A stretch of 64,000 nt of DNA from Hyphomicrobiales bacterium (GTDB lineage Bacteria; Pseudomonadota; Alphaproteobacteria; Rhizobiales; Rhizobiaceae): positions 30,377 through 94,376 of the forward strand of contig UCJD01000036.1 in NCBI GenBank assembly GCA_900472605.1. The letters run 5' to 3'. Below the pieces are notes generated by a model. The model did not search any database. It saw only the letters and a list, made by a program, of their open reading frames with translations, and had not been told where the DNA came from. The first letter of the stretch is position 1. Each line of letters opens with the position of its first letter. A program made the translations under genes and the position numbers. This document shows, one piece after another, positions 25,553-35,200 of the stretch.

Positions 25553-26452
25553 TTGACGATCGGGCTTGCCCACGCGGAACTCATGGCTGTCGTGGCAGCC
25601 GTCACCAGCAACGAGCCACGTGTGATGACGGTGCGTTCCGGCGAAGCCTTGCCTTCCGGTCCATTCGAGCTCGGTCATCGCACATTGCAGAGCGGCTTGC
25701 GCGAATGGATCCAGGAGCAGACAGGCCATCCGATCGGCTATCTCGAGCAACTCTACACGTTTGCCGACCGGGACCGCAACAATGACATCCGTGGCGGACG
25801 AACGATCTCGATCAGCTATCTCGGGTTGGTGCTCGAACAGGAGGCGCCAGGTGCCGGTCGCCCTGCATGGCACGGATGGTACGAGTATCTGCCGTGGGAG
25901 GATCATCGGCAAGGGCGGCCCAAGGTTCTCGATACGATCATCGAGAAGCTCAAGGTTTGGGCCGATGCCGATGTCAGGCGGCGCAATGAGCGCCACCAAC
26001 GCGCTGACTTCACGTTCGGCCTGGATCATGGCGGCTGGAATGAGGATCTCACATTGCAACGATACGAACTGCTCTATGAAGCAGGGCTGGTGGCTGAGGC
26101 AGGTGATGTGAGCGATAATTTCGGTCGGCCGATGTTTGCCGACCATCGCCGAATCCTGGCGACCGGCATAGCGCGCCTGCGCGCGAAGATAAAATACCGC
26201 CCAGTCGTCTTCGAGCTGATGCCGAGCGCCTTCACCTTGCTGCAACTGCAGCGAACGGTTGAGGCCCTAGCGGGGCGTTGCCTCCACAAACAGAATTTCC
26301 GCCGCCTTATCGAACAACAGGAGCTTGTCGAGGAAACCGGTGGCATCGCCAGCGAAACCGGCGGGCGCCCCGCCAAGCTTTTCCGCTTCCGGCAGACCGT
26401 TGTCGAAGAGCGTGCGCTGTCAGGGACAAAGCTGCCTCTCGCCCGCGATTGA
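25553..26452 (+). CDS. nrtR: NrtR, Nudix-related transcriptional regulator of NAD metabolism
   Basis: The 299-residue protein has an N-terminal Nudix-like domain (about 1-150) with a degenerate Nudix box, and a C-terminal winged-helix domain (about 215-290, FELMPSAFTLLQLQRTVEAL and GRPAKLFRF), the architecture of NrtR repressors. NrtR proteins bind promoters of NAD genes and are released by ADP-ribose or related NAD breakdown products. The start is TTG 25553 with AGGAG at 25542-25546; no upstream in-frame ATG fits. The nadABC operon follows directly, and the palindromes in its promoter are the probable binding sites. The stop codon overlaps the nad promoter -35 box. Confidence 0.88.
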   Translation: MTIGLAHAELMAVVAAVTSNEPRVMTVRSGEALPSGPFELGHRTLQSGLREWIQEQTGHPIGYLEQLYTFADRDRNNDIRGGRTISISYLGLVLEQEAPGAGRPAWHGWYEYLPWEDHRQGRPKVLDTIIEKLKVWADADVRRRNERHQRADFTFGLDHGGWNEDLTLQRYELLYEAGLVAEAGDVSDNFGRPMFADHRRILATGIARLRAKIKYRPVVFELMPSAFTLLQLQRTVEALAGRCLHKQNFRRLIEQQELVEETGGIASETGGRPAKLFRFRQTVVEERALSGTKLPLARD

Positions 26453-26477
26453 CATATACTCAATATGAGAATATCTC
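26449..26477 (+). promoter_or_regulatory. promoter of nadABC
   Basis: A perfect -35 TTGACA (26449-26454) and a -10-like TATCTC (26472-26477) are 17 bases apart. The -35 includes the nrtR stop codon. The whole spacer is covered by the first palindrome, so repressor binding would block polymerase. Confidence 0.6.
26454..26474. promoter_or_regulatory. NrtR operator 1 (predicted)
   Basis: ATATACTCA-ATA-TGAGAATAT is an inverted repeat with one mismatched pair, lying between the -35 and -10 boxes of the nad promoter. It has the same core (TACTCA-N3-TGAG) as operator 2. Assignment to NrtR rests on the adjacent gene. Confidence 0.65.
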
Positions 26478-26488
26478 TTTGTCCGGAA

Positions 26489-26507
26489 TATACTCAAAAT
26501 GAGTATA
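26489..26507. promoter_or_regulatory. NrtR operator 2 (predicted)
   Basis: TATACTCA-AAA-TGAGTATA is a perfect 8+8 inverted repeat centred 34 bp from operator 1, just before the nadA ribosome site. It contains an ATG at 26499 that is in frame with nadA but is better read as part of the operator. Confidence 0.7.
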
Positions 26508-26519
26508 ATGGAGGACAAT

Positions 26520-27491
26520 ATGACGACCGTGGTGTCTGCAGCGTCACTTTATAACCGGGTCAGCCGTGTCATTCCCAAGGCGGAATGGATGACCTTCGAG
26601 GAGGATGTCGAGGCAATCCTGGAGCTGAAGCGCAAACGCAACGCAGTCATTCTTGCGCACAATTATCAAACGCCGGAAATCTTTCATGGCGTTGCCGATA
26701 TCGTCGGCGACAGTCTGGCGCTTGCCCGAAAGGCAATCGACGTCGATGCGGATGTGATCGTGCTCGCCGGTGTGCATTTCATGGCCGAGACGGCCAAGCT
26801 GCTGAACCCGAAAAAGACGGTGTTGATCCCCGACGCCGGGGCGGGCTGCTCTCTCGCTGATTCCATCACGCCCGAGGACGTTGCCCTGCTGCGCAAGGCT
26901 TACCCTGGCGTTCCCGTCATCACCTATGTGAATACGTCAGCGGCGGTTAAAGCAGCTTCCGACATCTGCTGCACATCGGGGAATGCCAAGCAGGTCGTCG
27001 AAGCACTCGGCGTGCCAAGGGTTCTGATGATCCCCGACGAATATCTGGCACGCAACGTTGCCAAGGAAACCAACGTTGAAATCATCGCCTGGCACGGGCA
27101 TTGCGAAGTGCATGAACTGTTTTCCGCCGAGGATGTTCGCCAGCTTCGCGAAAACCATCCCGGTGTCACCGTGCTTGCCCATCCCGAATGCCCGCCGGAT
27201 GTGGTGGCGGAAGCCGACTTTGCAGGCTCGACGGCCATCATGTCCGACTATGTCGGAGAGAAGAAGCCAGCCCGCGTCGTGCTTTTGACCGAGTGCTCGA
27301 TGAGCGACAACGTCGCAGTGCATCATCCCGATGTCGAATTCATTCGTCCCTGCAATCTGTGTCCACACATGAAGCGCATTACGTTGCGCAACATTCGAAC
27401 AGCGCTCGAGGAAAACCAGCATGAGGTCGTCGTCGATGCCAATGTTGCTGTTGCTGCTCGCCGCGCGGTCGAAAGGATGCTGGCGATATGA
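26520..27491 (+). CDS. nadA: quinolinate synthase
   Basis: The 323-residue [4Fe-4S] enzyme condenses iminoaspartate with dihydroxyacetone phosphate to quinolinate. AVILAHNYQTPEI near the start, the ADSLALARKA segment, and three candidate cluster cysteines in AGAGCSL, CCTSGNAK and PCNLCPHM are visible. ATG 26520 is chosen because GGAGG (26510-26514) precedes it; the in-frame ATG at 26499 lies inside the operator. The stop overlaps the nadB ATG (ATGA). First gene of the de novo NAD operon, predicted to be repressed by NrtR. Confidence 0.96.
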   Translation: MTTVVSAASLYNRVSRVIPKAEWMTFEEDVEAILELKRKRNAVILAHNYQTPEIFHGVADIVGDSLALARKAIDVDADVIVLAGVHFMAETAKLLNPKKTVLIPDAGAGCSLADSITPEDVALLRKAYPGVPVITYVNTSAAVKAASDICCTSGNAKQVVEALGVPRVLMIPDEYLARNVAKETNVEIIAWHGHCEVHELFSAEDVRQLRENHPGVTVLAHPECPPDVVAEADFAGSTAIMSDYVGEKKPARVVLLTECSMSDNVAVHHPDVEFIRPCNLCPHMKRITLRNIRTALEENQHEVVVDANVAVAARRAVERMLAI

Positions 27492-29026
27492 CCGAGATAC
27501 TCCAAAACCTCGCCGGTCGCCCGGTCATTGTCGGAAGCGGGCTTGCCGGACTGATCGCGGCATTGACGCTGTCTCCCGAACCCTGCGTGCTCGTCACCCG
27601 CGCACGGCTCGGCGCCGAGAGCTCGAGCGTGTGGGCGCAGGGCGGCATTGCGGCGTGCATCGGTGCGGATGACAGTGCGGATCTGCACCTCGCCGATACG
27701 CTTGTCGCGGGCGATGGCCTTTGCGATGCCGCTGCAGCCGCCGAAATCATTGCCGAGGCGCCGTCCGTGATCGCCGCTTTGCACCGCCTCGGCGTTTCGT
27801 TCGATCGCGACGGCAATGGAAGTTTGGCGCTCGGGCTCGAGGCGGCGCATTCGCGTCGGCGCATCGTGCATGCCGGCGGGGATGGATCGGGTGCGGCGAT
27901 CATCACTGCGCTCACGAAGGCGGTGCTGACCGATCCTGCAATCACCGTCATCGAAGGGGTGGAGGCGCGGCGGATATTGACGACGAACGGTGTTGTCTCC
28001 GGGTTGCTCTGCGCTGGTTCTCGCGGGGGAATGGTCTTGCCTTCGTCGCGTGTTCTTCTCGCCACCGGGGGCATCGGCGGCCTTTATGAGGCGACGACCA
28101 ATCCGGCAGGCAACTTCGGCCGGGGGATTGCGCTCGCTGCGCGCGCAGGCGCGGTACTTGCCGACATGGAATTCGTCCAATTTCACCCGACCGCACTCGA
28201 TGGCAATCAGCGCCCGCTGGCTCTCATCAGTGAGGCGGTGAGGGGCGAGGGGGCAGAACTGATCAACGAGCGCGGCGAGCGTTTCATGAGGCATGTATCA
28301 GGTGCCGAACTGGCGCCACGCGATGTCGTAGCGCGCGCAATCAGCGCGGAGATCGCCCGTGGCGGCCGTGTCTTTCTCGATGCACGCCGAGCGATCGGCG
28401 CAAGCTTCGCCTCGCGCTTTCCCACGATCCATTCCGCTTGCCGTTCGGTCGGGATCGATCCCGCCGAACAGCTGATCCCCGTTCGCCCAGCCGCGCATTA
28501 TCACATGGGCGGCGTCGTGACGGATCGGGACGGGAGAAGCACCTTGCCTGGCCTGTGGGTGGCGGGCGAAGCGGCCTCGACCGGATTGCATGGCGCCAAC
28601 AGGCTGGCCAGCAATTCGCTGCTGGAAGCCGCCGTCATGGGCATGCGCGCGGCCGACGATTTGAAATCCAAGCCAATGGCGGTTCCCCTCGGAACAATCC
28701 CACCCATGCCAAGCGAGCCCGACACGACGGCCGTGCGCCCAACTGTCTCCCGGCAACTTGGCGCTCTGCGCAGCGCCGCCGGCATCCAGCAGTCGATCGA
28801 GGCGCTGCTTCCGATGGCTGAAGGCAACGACGTCGGGGCCGATCCCGCAATCGTGGCTTTAATGATCGCCGTTTCCGCAAGCCTGCGCACGGAGTCGCGC
28901 GGGGCGCATGCCCGGACCGACTATCCGCTGAAGCAACCGGCTGCGCAGCGTAGCCGGATAACGCTTGGCCAGGCATTGGAGATCGCCCGTGCCGCAAGCT
29001 CGTTGAACCTTGCAAGGAGTGCATGA
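27488..29026 (+). CDS. nadB: L-aspartate oxidase
   Basis: The 512-residue flavoprotein oxidises L-aspartate to iminoaspartate, which is passed to NadA. The N-terminal dinucleotide fold is VIVGSGLAGLIAALTL, followed by SSVWAQGGIAA and, near residue 335-345, AAHYHMGGV with the catalytic region, then WVAGEAASTGLHGANRLASN. Length is slightly below the E. coli protein (540). It overlaps nadA by four bases and ends one base before nadC. Confidence 0.96.
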   Translation: MTEILQNLAGRPVIVGSGLAGLIAALTLSPEPCVLVTRARLGAESSSVWAQGGIAACIGADDSADLHLADTLVAGDGLCDAAAAAEIIAEAPSVIAALHRLGVSFDRDGNGSLALGLEAAHSRRRIVHAGGDGSGAAIITALTKAVLTDPAITVIEGVEARRILTTNGVVSGLLCAGSRGGMVLPSSRVLLATGGIGGLYEATTNPAGNFGRGIALAARAGAVLADMEFVQFHPTALDGNQRPLALISEAVRGEGAELINERGERFMRHVSGAELAPRDVVARAISAEIARGGRVFLDARRAIGASFASRFPTIHSACRSVGIDPAEQLIPVRPAAHYHMGGVVTDRDGRSTLPGLWVAGEAASTGLHGANRLASNSLLEAAVMGMRAADDLKSKPMAVPLGTIPPMPSEPDTTAVRPTVSRQLGALRSAAGIQQSIEALLPMAEGNDVGADPAIVALMIAVSASLRTESRGAHARTDYPLKQPAAQRSRITLGQALEIARAASSLNLARSA

Positions 29027-29027
29027 G

Positions 29028-29879
29028 ATGCACGTTACATGCCTTCCACGTCTCGTCATCGAGCCTGTGGTCAGAACGGCGCTCGCCGAAGATCTAGGGC
29101 TGGCCGGTGACGTGACATCGGCTGCAGTTATTCCTGAAGATCATATGTCGACTGTGGTCGTGGCCGCGCGTCAACCTGGCATTGTTGCCGGATTGGATGC
29201 CGCTGCCCTTGCGTTCGAGCTGGTCGATCCCTCGATATCAGTCTCCCGCCACATTCGAGAGGGAGCCGCAATCGCGCCGGGTGACGTGATCGCCACCATC
29301 AGCGGACCGTCCAGAGGAATATTGAGCGGTGAGCGCACCGCGCTCAACTTCCTCAGCCATTTGTCGGGTATCGCAACGGTGACGGCATCGATCGTTGAAG
29401 CGGTCGCCGGCACTGGTTCAGCCGTCGCCTGCACGCGCAAGACAACGCCAGGACTTCGAGCGCTTGAGAAGTACGCGGTTCGCGCCGGCGGCGGGATGAA
29501 CCACCGTTTCGCGCTGCATGACGCGATCCTGATCAAGGACAATCACATTGCCATCGCTGGCAGTGTTCGAGAGGCGCTACGTCGCGCCAAGTCCGCGGCG
29601 GGACATATGCTGAAGATCGAGATCGAAGTCGACACGCTCGATCAGCTCCGGGAGGTGATGGACGAGGGAGTGGATGTGGTTCTGCTCGATAATATGGAGC
29701 CGCGCCAGTTGCGTGAAGCGGTGGACATCGTGGCAGGGCGTGCGATCACTGAGGCTTCCGGACGCATTACACCGCAAACCGCACGCGATATCGCAGCATC
29801 AGGGGTCGATCTGATCTCGGTCGGCTGGATCACGCATAGTGCGCCGATCCTCGACATTGGTCTCGACTACCGCGATTGA
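29028..29879 (+). CDS. nadC: nicotinate-nucleotide diphosphorylase (quinolinate phosphoribosyltransferase)
   Basis: A 283-residue type II phosphoribosyltransferase converting quinolinate and PRPP to nicotinate mononucleotide. The family block TRKTTPGLRALEKYAVRAGG and the later KIEIEVDTLDQL and VLLDNM segments are present. ATG 29028 follows AAGGAG with an 8-base spacer; a TTG six codons upstream is in frame but lies inside that ribosome site. It completes the nadABC unit. Confidence 0.96.
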   Translation: MHVTCLPRLVIEPVVRTALAEDLGLAGDVTSAAVIPEDHMSTVVVAARQPGIVAGLDAAALAFELVDPSISVSRHIREGAAIAPGDVIATISGPSRGILSGERTALNFLSHLSGIATVTASIVEAVAGTGSAVACTRKTTPGLRALEKYAVRAGGGMNHRFALHDAILIKDNHIAIAGSVREALRRAKSAAGHMLKIEIEVDTLDQLREVMDEGVDVVLLDNMEPRQLREAVDIVAGRAITEASGRITPQTARDIAASGVDLISVGWITHSAPILDIGLDYRD

Positions 29880-30021
29880 CGTCGCCCCGCTCGCGTCAGC
29901 CGGCCGCAGCGCCGGCCAATCGCAAGGGGGAAAGCAACCGCCGTATTATCGTGTGATCGCGCTCGCATCAGGCGTGGATAAAATGGTAGCCTGCGCGAAA
30001 AGAAGAATGCGGAGGCTTGAG

Positions 30022-32175
30022 ATGACGAACAAGACGCCTGGGGAGAAGACGCTCGGGGACTGGCGGGCGCTTGCCGAAAAGGAGCTTCGGGCTTCGCCGG
30101 AAACGCTCGTGTGGAAGACGCCCGAGGGGATAGACGTCAAGCCGCTCTATACCGAAAGCGATCTGCACGGTGTGTCGCAGCTGGGCTCGCTCCCGGGCTT
30201 CGCACCGTTCACGCGTGGTCCGCGCGCCACCATGTATGCCGGCCGGCCTTGGACGATAAGGCAGTATGCAGGCTTCTCGACCGCCGAGGCATCCAACGCT
30301 TTCTATCGCAACGCACTGGCGTCGGGCCAGCAGGGTGTTTCCGTCGCGTTCGATCTCGCCACGCATCGCGGCTATGATAGCGACCACCCGCGCGTCGAAG
30401 GGGATGTGGGCAAGGCGGGCGTCGCGATCGACAGCGTCGAGGACATGAAGATCCTGTTCGATGGGATTCCGCTGGACAAGGTCTCGGTATCGATGACGAT
30501 GAACGGCGCGGTCATTCCGATTCTTGCCAATTTTATCGTTGCCGGCGAGGAGCAGGGCGTGTCGCGCGCAGCCCTATCGGGAACCATCCAGAACGACATC
30601 CTCAAGGAGTTCATGGTCCGCAACACCTACATCTACCCGCCCGAGCCCTCGATGCGGATCGTAGCCGACATCATCGAGTTCACTTCCAGAGAAATGCCGC
30701 GTTTCAACTCGATCTCGATCTCCGGCTATCACATGCAGGAAGCAGGCGCGACGCTGGTGCAGGAGCTAGCCTTCACGCTGGCCGACGGGCGCGAATATGT
30801 GCGGGCGGCGATTGCCAAGGGGCTCGATGTCGACGAGTTCGCCGGCCGCCTCTCCTTCTTCTTCGCGATCGGCATGAACTTCTTCATGGAGGCCGCCAAG
30901 CTGCGCGCCGCGCGCCTGTTGTGGACGCGGATCATGGAAGAGTTCTCGCCGAAGAAGGCGTCGTCGCTGATGTTGCGCACCCATTGCCAGACGTCAGGCG
31001 TCTCGCTGCAGGAGCAGGACCCCTATAACAATATCATCCGCACCGCCTTCGAGGCTATGTCGGCCGTGCTCGGCGGCACGCAGTCTCTGCACACCAATTC
31101 CTTCGACGAGGCGATCGCGCTTCCCACCGAATTCTCGTCGCGCATCGCTCGCAACACCCAGCTTATCCTGCAACACGAGACCGGCGTGACCAAGGTGGTC
31201 GATCCGCTGGCCGGATCCTACTATGTCGAGAGCCTGACGAACGAGCTTGCCGAGAAGGCCTGGGCGTTGATCGAAGAAGTCGAGGCACTGGGAGGGATGA
31301 CGAAGGCCGTCAACGAAGGACTACCGAAGCGGTTGATCGAGGAAGCTGCAACACGTCGGCAAGCGGCGGTCGACAAGGGCGACGAGATCATCGTCGGCGT
31401 CAACAAATACCGGTTGGAAAACGAAGAGCCGATCGACATCCTCGACATCGACAATAGCGCGGTGCGGGCCTCACAGATCAAGCGTCTCGAGGATACCAGG
31501 CGCCGGCGGGACCCGGCAACGGTCGCGCGAGCGCTGGATCGGTTGCGCGAAGTGGCACAAAGCGGGGAGGGCAATCTGCTTGAGGCGGCGGTGGTTGCGG
31601 CGCGGGCCCGCGCCAGCGTCGGCGAAATCTCGGATGCGATGCGGCGCGTTTTCGGCGATCACACGGCCGAGCCCGAAGTCGTCAGAAACGTCTATGGCGA
31701 TGCCTATAGCGACGAGCCGGAGTTGCAGCAGCTGCGCACGCGGATGACAGCCATCTCCGAAGCGCTGGGCGGGGCGCCGAAAATCATGGTCGCGAAGCTC
31801 GGACAGGATGGCCACGATCGCGGTGCCAAAGTCATCGCCTCGGCCTTCGGCGACATCGGCTTCGACGTGCTGGCCGGCCCGCTGTTCCAGACGCCGGAGG
31901 AAGCGGCGAATCTGGCGATTGCGAGCAAGGTGCATGTGATCGGCATGTCGTCATTGGCTGCCGGCCACAAGACGCTGGCGCCGCAGCTGATCGACGTGCT
32001 GAGGGCGAAAGGCGCCGAACACGTCATTATCGTGGTCGGCGGGGTCATTCCACGACAGGATTACGCGTTTCTCACCGAACATGGCGTCGCTGCGGTGTTC
32101 GGGCCGGGAACCAACGTGATGGATGCCGCCAATTCGGTGCTCGACCTTCTTGAGGGCAAGCGCCGAAACCAGTGA
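30022..32175 (+). CDS. bhbA: methylmalonyl-CoA mutase, homodimeric large-chain type
   Basis: The 717-residue adenosylcobalamin enzyme interconverts methylmalonyl-CoA and succinyl-CoA. The N-terminal TIM barrel (about 50-430) includes the start of substrate binding TMYAGRPWTIRQYAGFSTAE; the C-terminal B12-binding domain (about 585-715) has the base-off motif DGHDRGAK with axial His598 and the glycine-rich VVGGVIP. ATG 30022 is preceded by GGAGG; reading further upstream would include non-homologous sequence. It stands alone, without the epimerase or MeaB chaperone. No propionyl-CoA carboxylase of the PccB type is in the window. Confidence 0.96.
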   Translation: MTNKTPGEKTLGDWRALAEKELRASPETLVWKTPEGIDVKPLYTESDLHGVSQLGSLPGFAPFTRGPRATMYAGRPWTIRQYAGFSTAEASNAFYRNALASGQQGVSVAFDLATHRGYDSDHPRVEGDVGKAGVAIDSVEDMKILFDGIPLDKVSVSMTMNGAVIPILANFIVAGEEQGVSRAALSGTIQNDILKEFMVRNTYIYPPEPSMRIVADIIEFTSREMPRFNSISISGYHMQEAGATLVQELAFTLADGREYVRAAIAKGLDVDEFAGRLSFFFAIGMNFFMEAAKLRAARLLWTRIMEEFSPKKASSLMLRTHCQTSGVSLQEQDPYNNIIRTAFEAMSAVLGGTQSLHTNSFDEAIALPTEFSSRIARNTQLILQHETGVTKVVDPLAGSYYVESLTNELAEKAWALIEEVEALGGMTKAVNEGLPKRLIEEAATRRQAAVDKGDEIIVGVNKYRLENEEPIDILDIDNSAVRASQIKRLEDTRRRRDPATVARALDRLREVAQSGEGNLLEAAVVAARARASVGEISDAMRRVFGDHTAEPEVVRNVYGDAYSDEPELQQLRTRMTAISEALGGAPKIMVAKLGQDGHDRGAKVIASAFGDIGFDVLAGPLFQTPEEAANLAIASKVHVIGMSSLAAGHKTLAPQLIDVLRAKGAEHVIIVVGGVIPRQDYAFLTEHGVAAVFGPGTNVMDAANSVLDLLEGKRRNQ

Positions 32176-32279
32176 GGTCCATCTCTTGCTCCGTCAACAA
32201 GATAATGCGACGGGTTGCGAGCGGCCCCACTTCCCCAAGTCGATGTTTCCGCTACATAACTGGCGGGAGCAACCGGTCG

Positions 32280-35200
32280 ATGTCCATGACACCTGATGAA
32301 TTTGACTTTCTCGCCCATGATGGCGAGCTCGCCCGGCTTATCCGTGGCTTCGACTGGGAGAAGACCTCTCTCGGCTCGCCTTCGATTTGGCCGAACGCCG
32401 TGAAGGTTACGACGTCGACCATTCTGCAATCGCCGGTGCCGATCGTGACACTCTGGGGCGAAGACGGCGTCATGATCTACAATGACGCCTATTCGGTCTT
32501 CGCGGGCGGCCGGCATCCGCAGCTTCTGGGGTCGAAGGTCCGCGAGGGCTGGCCCGAGGTCGCCGATTTCAACGACAACGTCATGAAGGTGGGATTGGCG
32601 GGCAGGACGCTCGCCTATCAGGATCAGGAGCTGACGCTCTTCCGGACAGGCAAGCCCGAACAGGTGTTCATGAACCTCGACTATTCGCCGGTCATGGACG
32701 AAGACGGCCGTCCATGCGGAGTGATCGCGATCGTGGTCGAGACGACTGCCAAGGTGGCGGCTGAGCGCTGGCGCAACGGCGAGCAGGAGCGGCTGCGGCG
32801 CATGTTCGAACAGGCGCCCGGCTTCGTCGCCATGATGCATGGTCCCGATCACGTCTTCGAGCTGACGAACGCCGCCTATCGCCAGCTCGTCGGCGGCCGC
32901 GACGTCGTCGGCATGTCGGTGCGCGACGCGCTGCCGGAGCTTCGTGGCCAAGGCTATTACGAACTCCTCGATCAGGTCTACACATCAGGCGTCGCCTATG
33001 AGGGACGGGCTCTGCCGGTCGATCTGCAGGTCTCGCCAGACGATCCTGTGGAACGCAAATATGTCGATCTCGTCTATCAGCCGGTGACGGAGCCCGACGG
33101 CAGGGTCGTCGGCGTCTTCGTTCAGGGCTCCGACGTAACCGACCGCGTCGCGGCGGAGGAGGGGCTGCGGGCATCCGAACGGCAAAGCCGCCAGATCATG
33201 GATGGCGCCATCGACTACGCCATTCTCGCCCTCGACCTGCACGGTATCATCCTGCGTTGGAACGAGGGGGCTCGCCGTATCTTCGGCTGGACCGAAGACG
33301 AGGTTGCCGGAAAGCATTGGGAACTGCTCTTCACGCCCGAGGATCGCGCGGCAGACAAGGCGAGCGAGGCAATGGCCGCGGCGCTCCGGCAAGGCAACGC
33401 GCATCACGACCGGTGGCATCTTCGCAAATCCGGCGAACGTTTCTGGGCCAATGGCGAAATCCGCCCGATCCGCGACGAGGATGGAACCCCCGTCGGACTG
33501 GTCAAGGTTCTGCGCGATCGTACGGAAGAACACCTGACGGCACAGGCCCTTAGTGAAGCTGAGGCGCGGTTGCGCCGGGCGCAGGAGGCCGGCGGCGTCG
33601 GCGTCTTTTCGCTCGATCTCGAAACCAATATTCTCAACGCCACGCCGGAATTCTGCAAGATCTACGGATATGAAGATACCGGCGAGGTCCGGATCGAGAC
33701 CCTGGAAGGATTGATCGTCGAGGAAGACCGCGAGATCAGCTCCAACGGCAGGACGCGCGCAGAGGGCGCCTCGCCCTTGAACGTCGAGTATCGCATCCGC
33801 CGCGCCGACAACGGCCAGAAGCGCGTCATCGCCCGCAAGGGAGAGTTCGAGCGCGACGCCGAGGGCAAGCCGCTGCGCTTCGTGGGCGTCGTCCAGGACG
33901 TGACCGACCGGCGCAAAGCACAGCGCGAACTGAGGGAAAGCGAGGCCCGCTTCCGCGCGCTCGCCCAGGCCATTCCCAACCATGTCTGGACGGCCCGTCC
34001 CGACGGTCAGCTCGATTGGTTCAACGAACGCGTCTACGAATATGCCGGTGCGGCACCCGGCGAACTCGACGGCGGCACCTGGACCAAGATCGTTCATCCC
34101 GACGACTTCACCGCCATGGCCGACCGCTGGCGATCCGCCTTGTCGTCGGGCCAGGCCTATGAGACGGATTTGCGGCTACGGCGTTCCGATGGCTCCTACC
34201 GATGGCACATCGCCCGCGCGGTGCCGTCGCGCGACGAAGACGGCCGTGTCTTCCGCTGGATCGGCACCAACACCGATATCGAGGATCAGAGAGAGACGCG
34301 CGCGAAGCTTGAAGCGCTGAACGAAACGCTCGAACAGCGCGTCGCCGAGCGCACCGCCGACCGAGACCGCATGTGGCGGCTATCGACCGATATTATGCTG
34401 GTCGCAGATTTCGAGGCCCGGATCACGGCGGTCAATCCGGCATGGAAGACCGTCTTTAATTGGGAAGAGAGCGAGCTGATCAACCGGTCGTTCCTCGATT
34501 TCATCCACCCTGAGGACATGGCGACGACGCTTGCCGAAATCGGCAAGCTCAGCGAGGGCGCGACGACCTTCTCGTTCGAAAATCGTTACCAGGCTAAGGA
34601 TAAGAGCTACCGGACGATTTCATGGACGGCGGTTCCCTATGACGCGTCCATCCACGCGGTCGGCCGCGATGTCACGGAAGAGCGCGAGGCGGCGATCGCT
34701 CTGCGCAACACCGAGCTTGCCCTGCAGCAAGCCCAGAAGATGGAGGCTATCGGCAACCTAACCGGTGGCGTCGCGCATGACTTCAACAATCTGCTGCAGG
34801 TCGTGGCAGGCAACCTCCAGCTTCTGTCGCGCGATGTTGTCGGCAACGACAAGGCGCAGCGCAAGATCACCAACGCGCTTGCCGGCGTGGAACGCGGCGC
34901 CAAACTGGCGGCTCAGCTTCTTGCCTTCGGCCGCCGGCAGGCGCTCGATCCGCGCGTGGTCAATGCCGGCCGGTTGATCCGTGGCATGGACGAGATGATA
35001 AGGCGAACGATCGGTGAAGGCGTCGAGGTCGAGACGGTCGTCTCGGGCGGGTTGTGGAACACGCTGGTCGATCCGATGCAGATCGAGAACGCCCTCCTCA
35101 ATCTCGCGATCAATGCCCGCGACGCGATGGAGGGTTTCGGCAATCTGACGATCGAGGCGGGCAACGCCTATCTCGATGACACCTATGCGCGGCAGCACCA

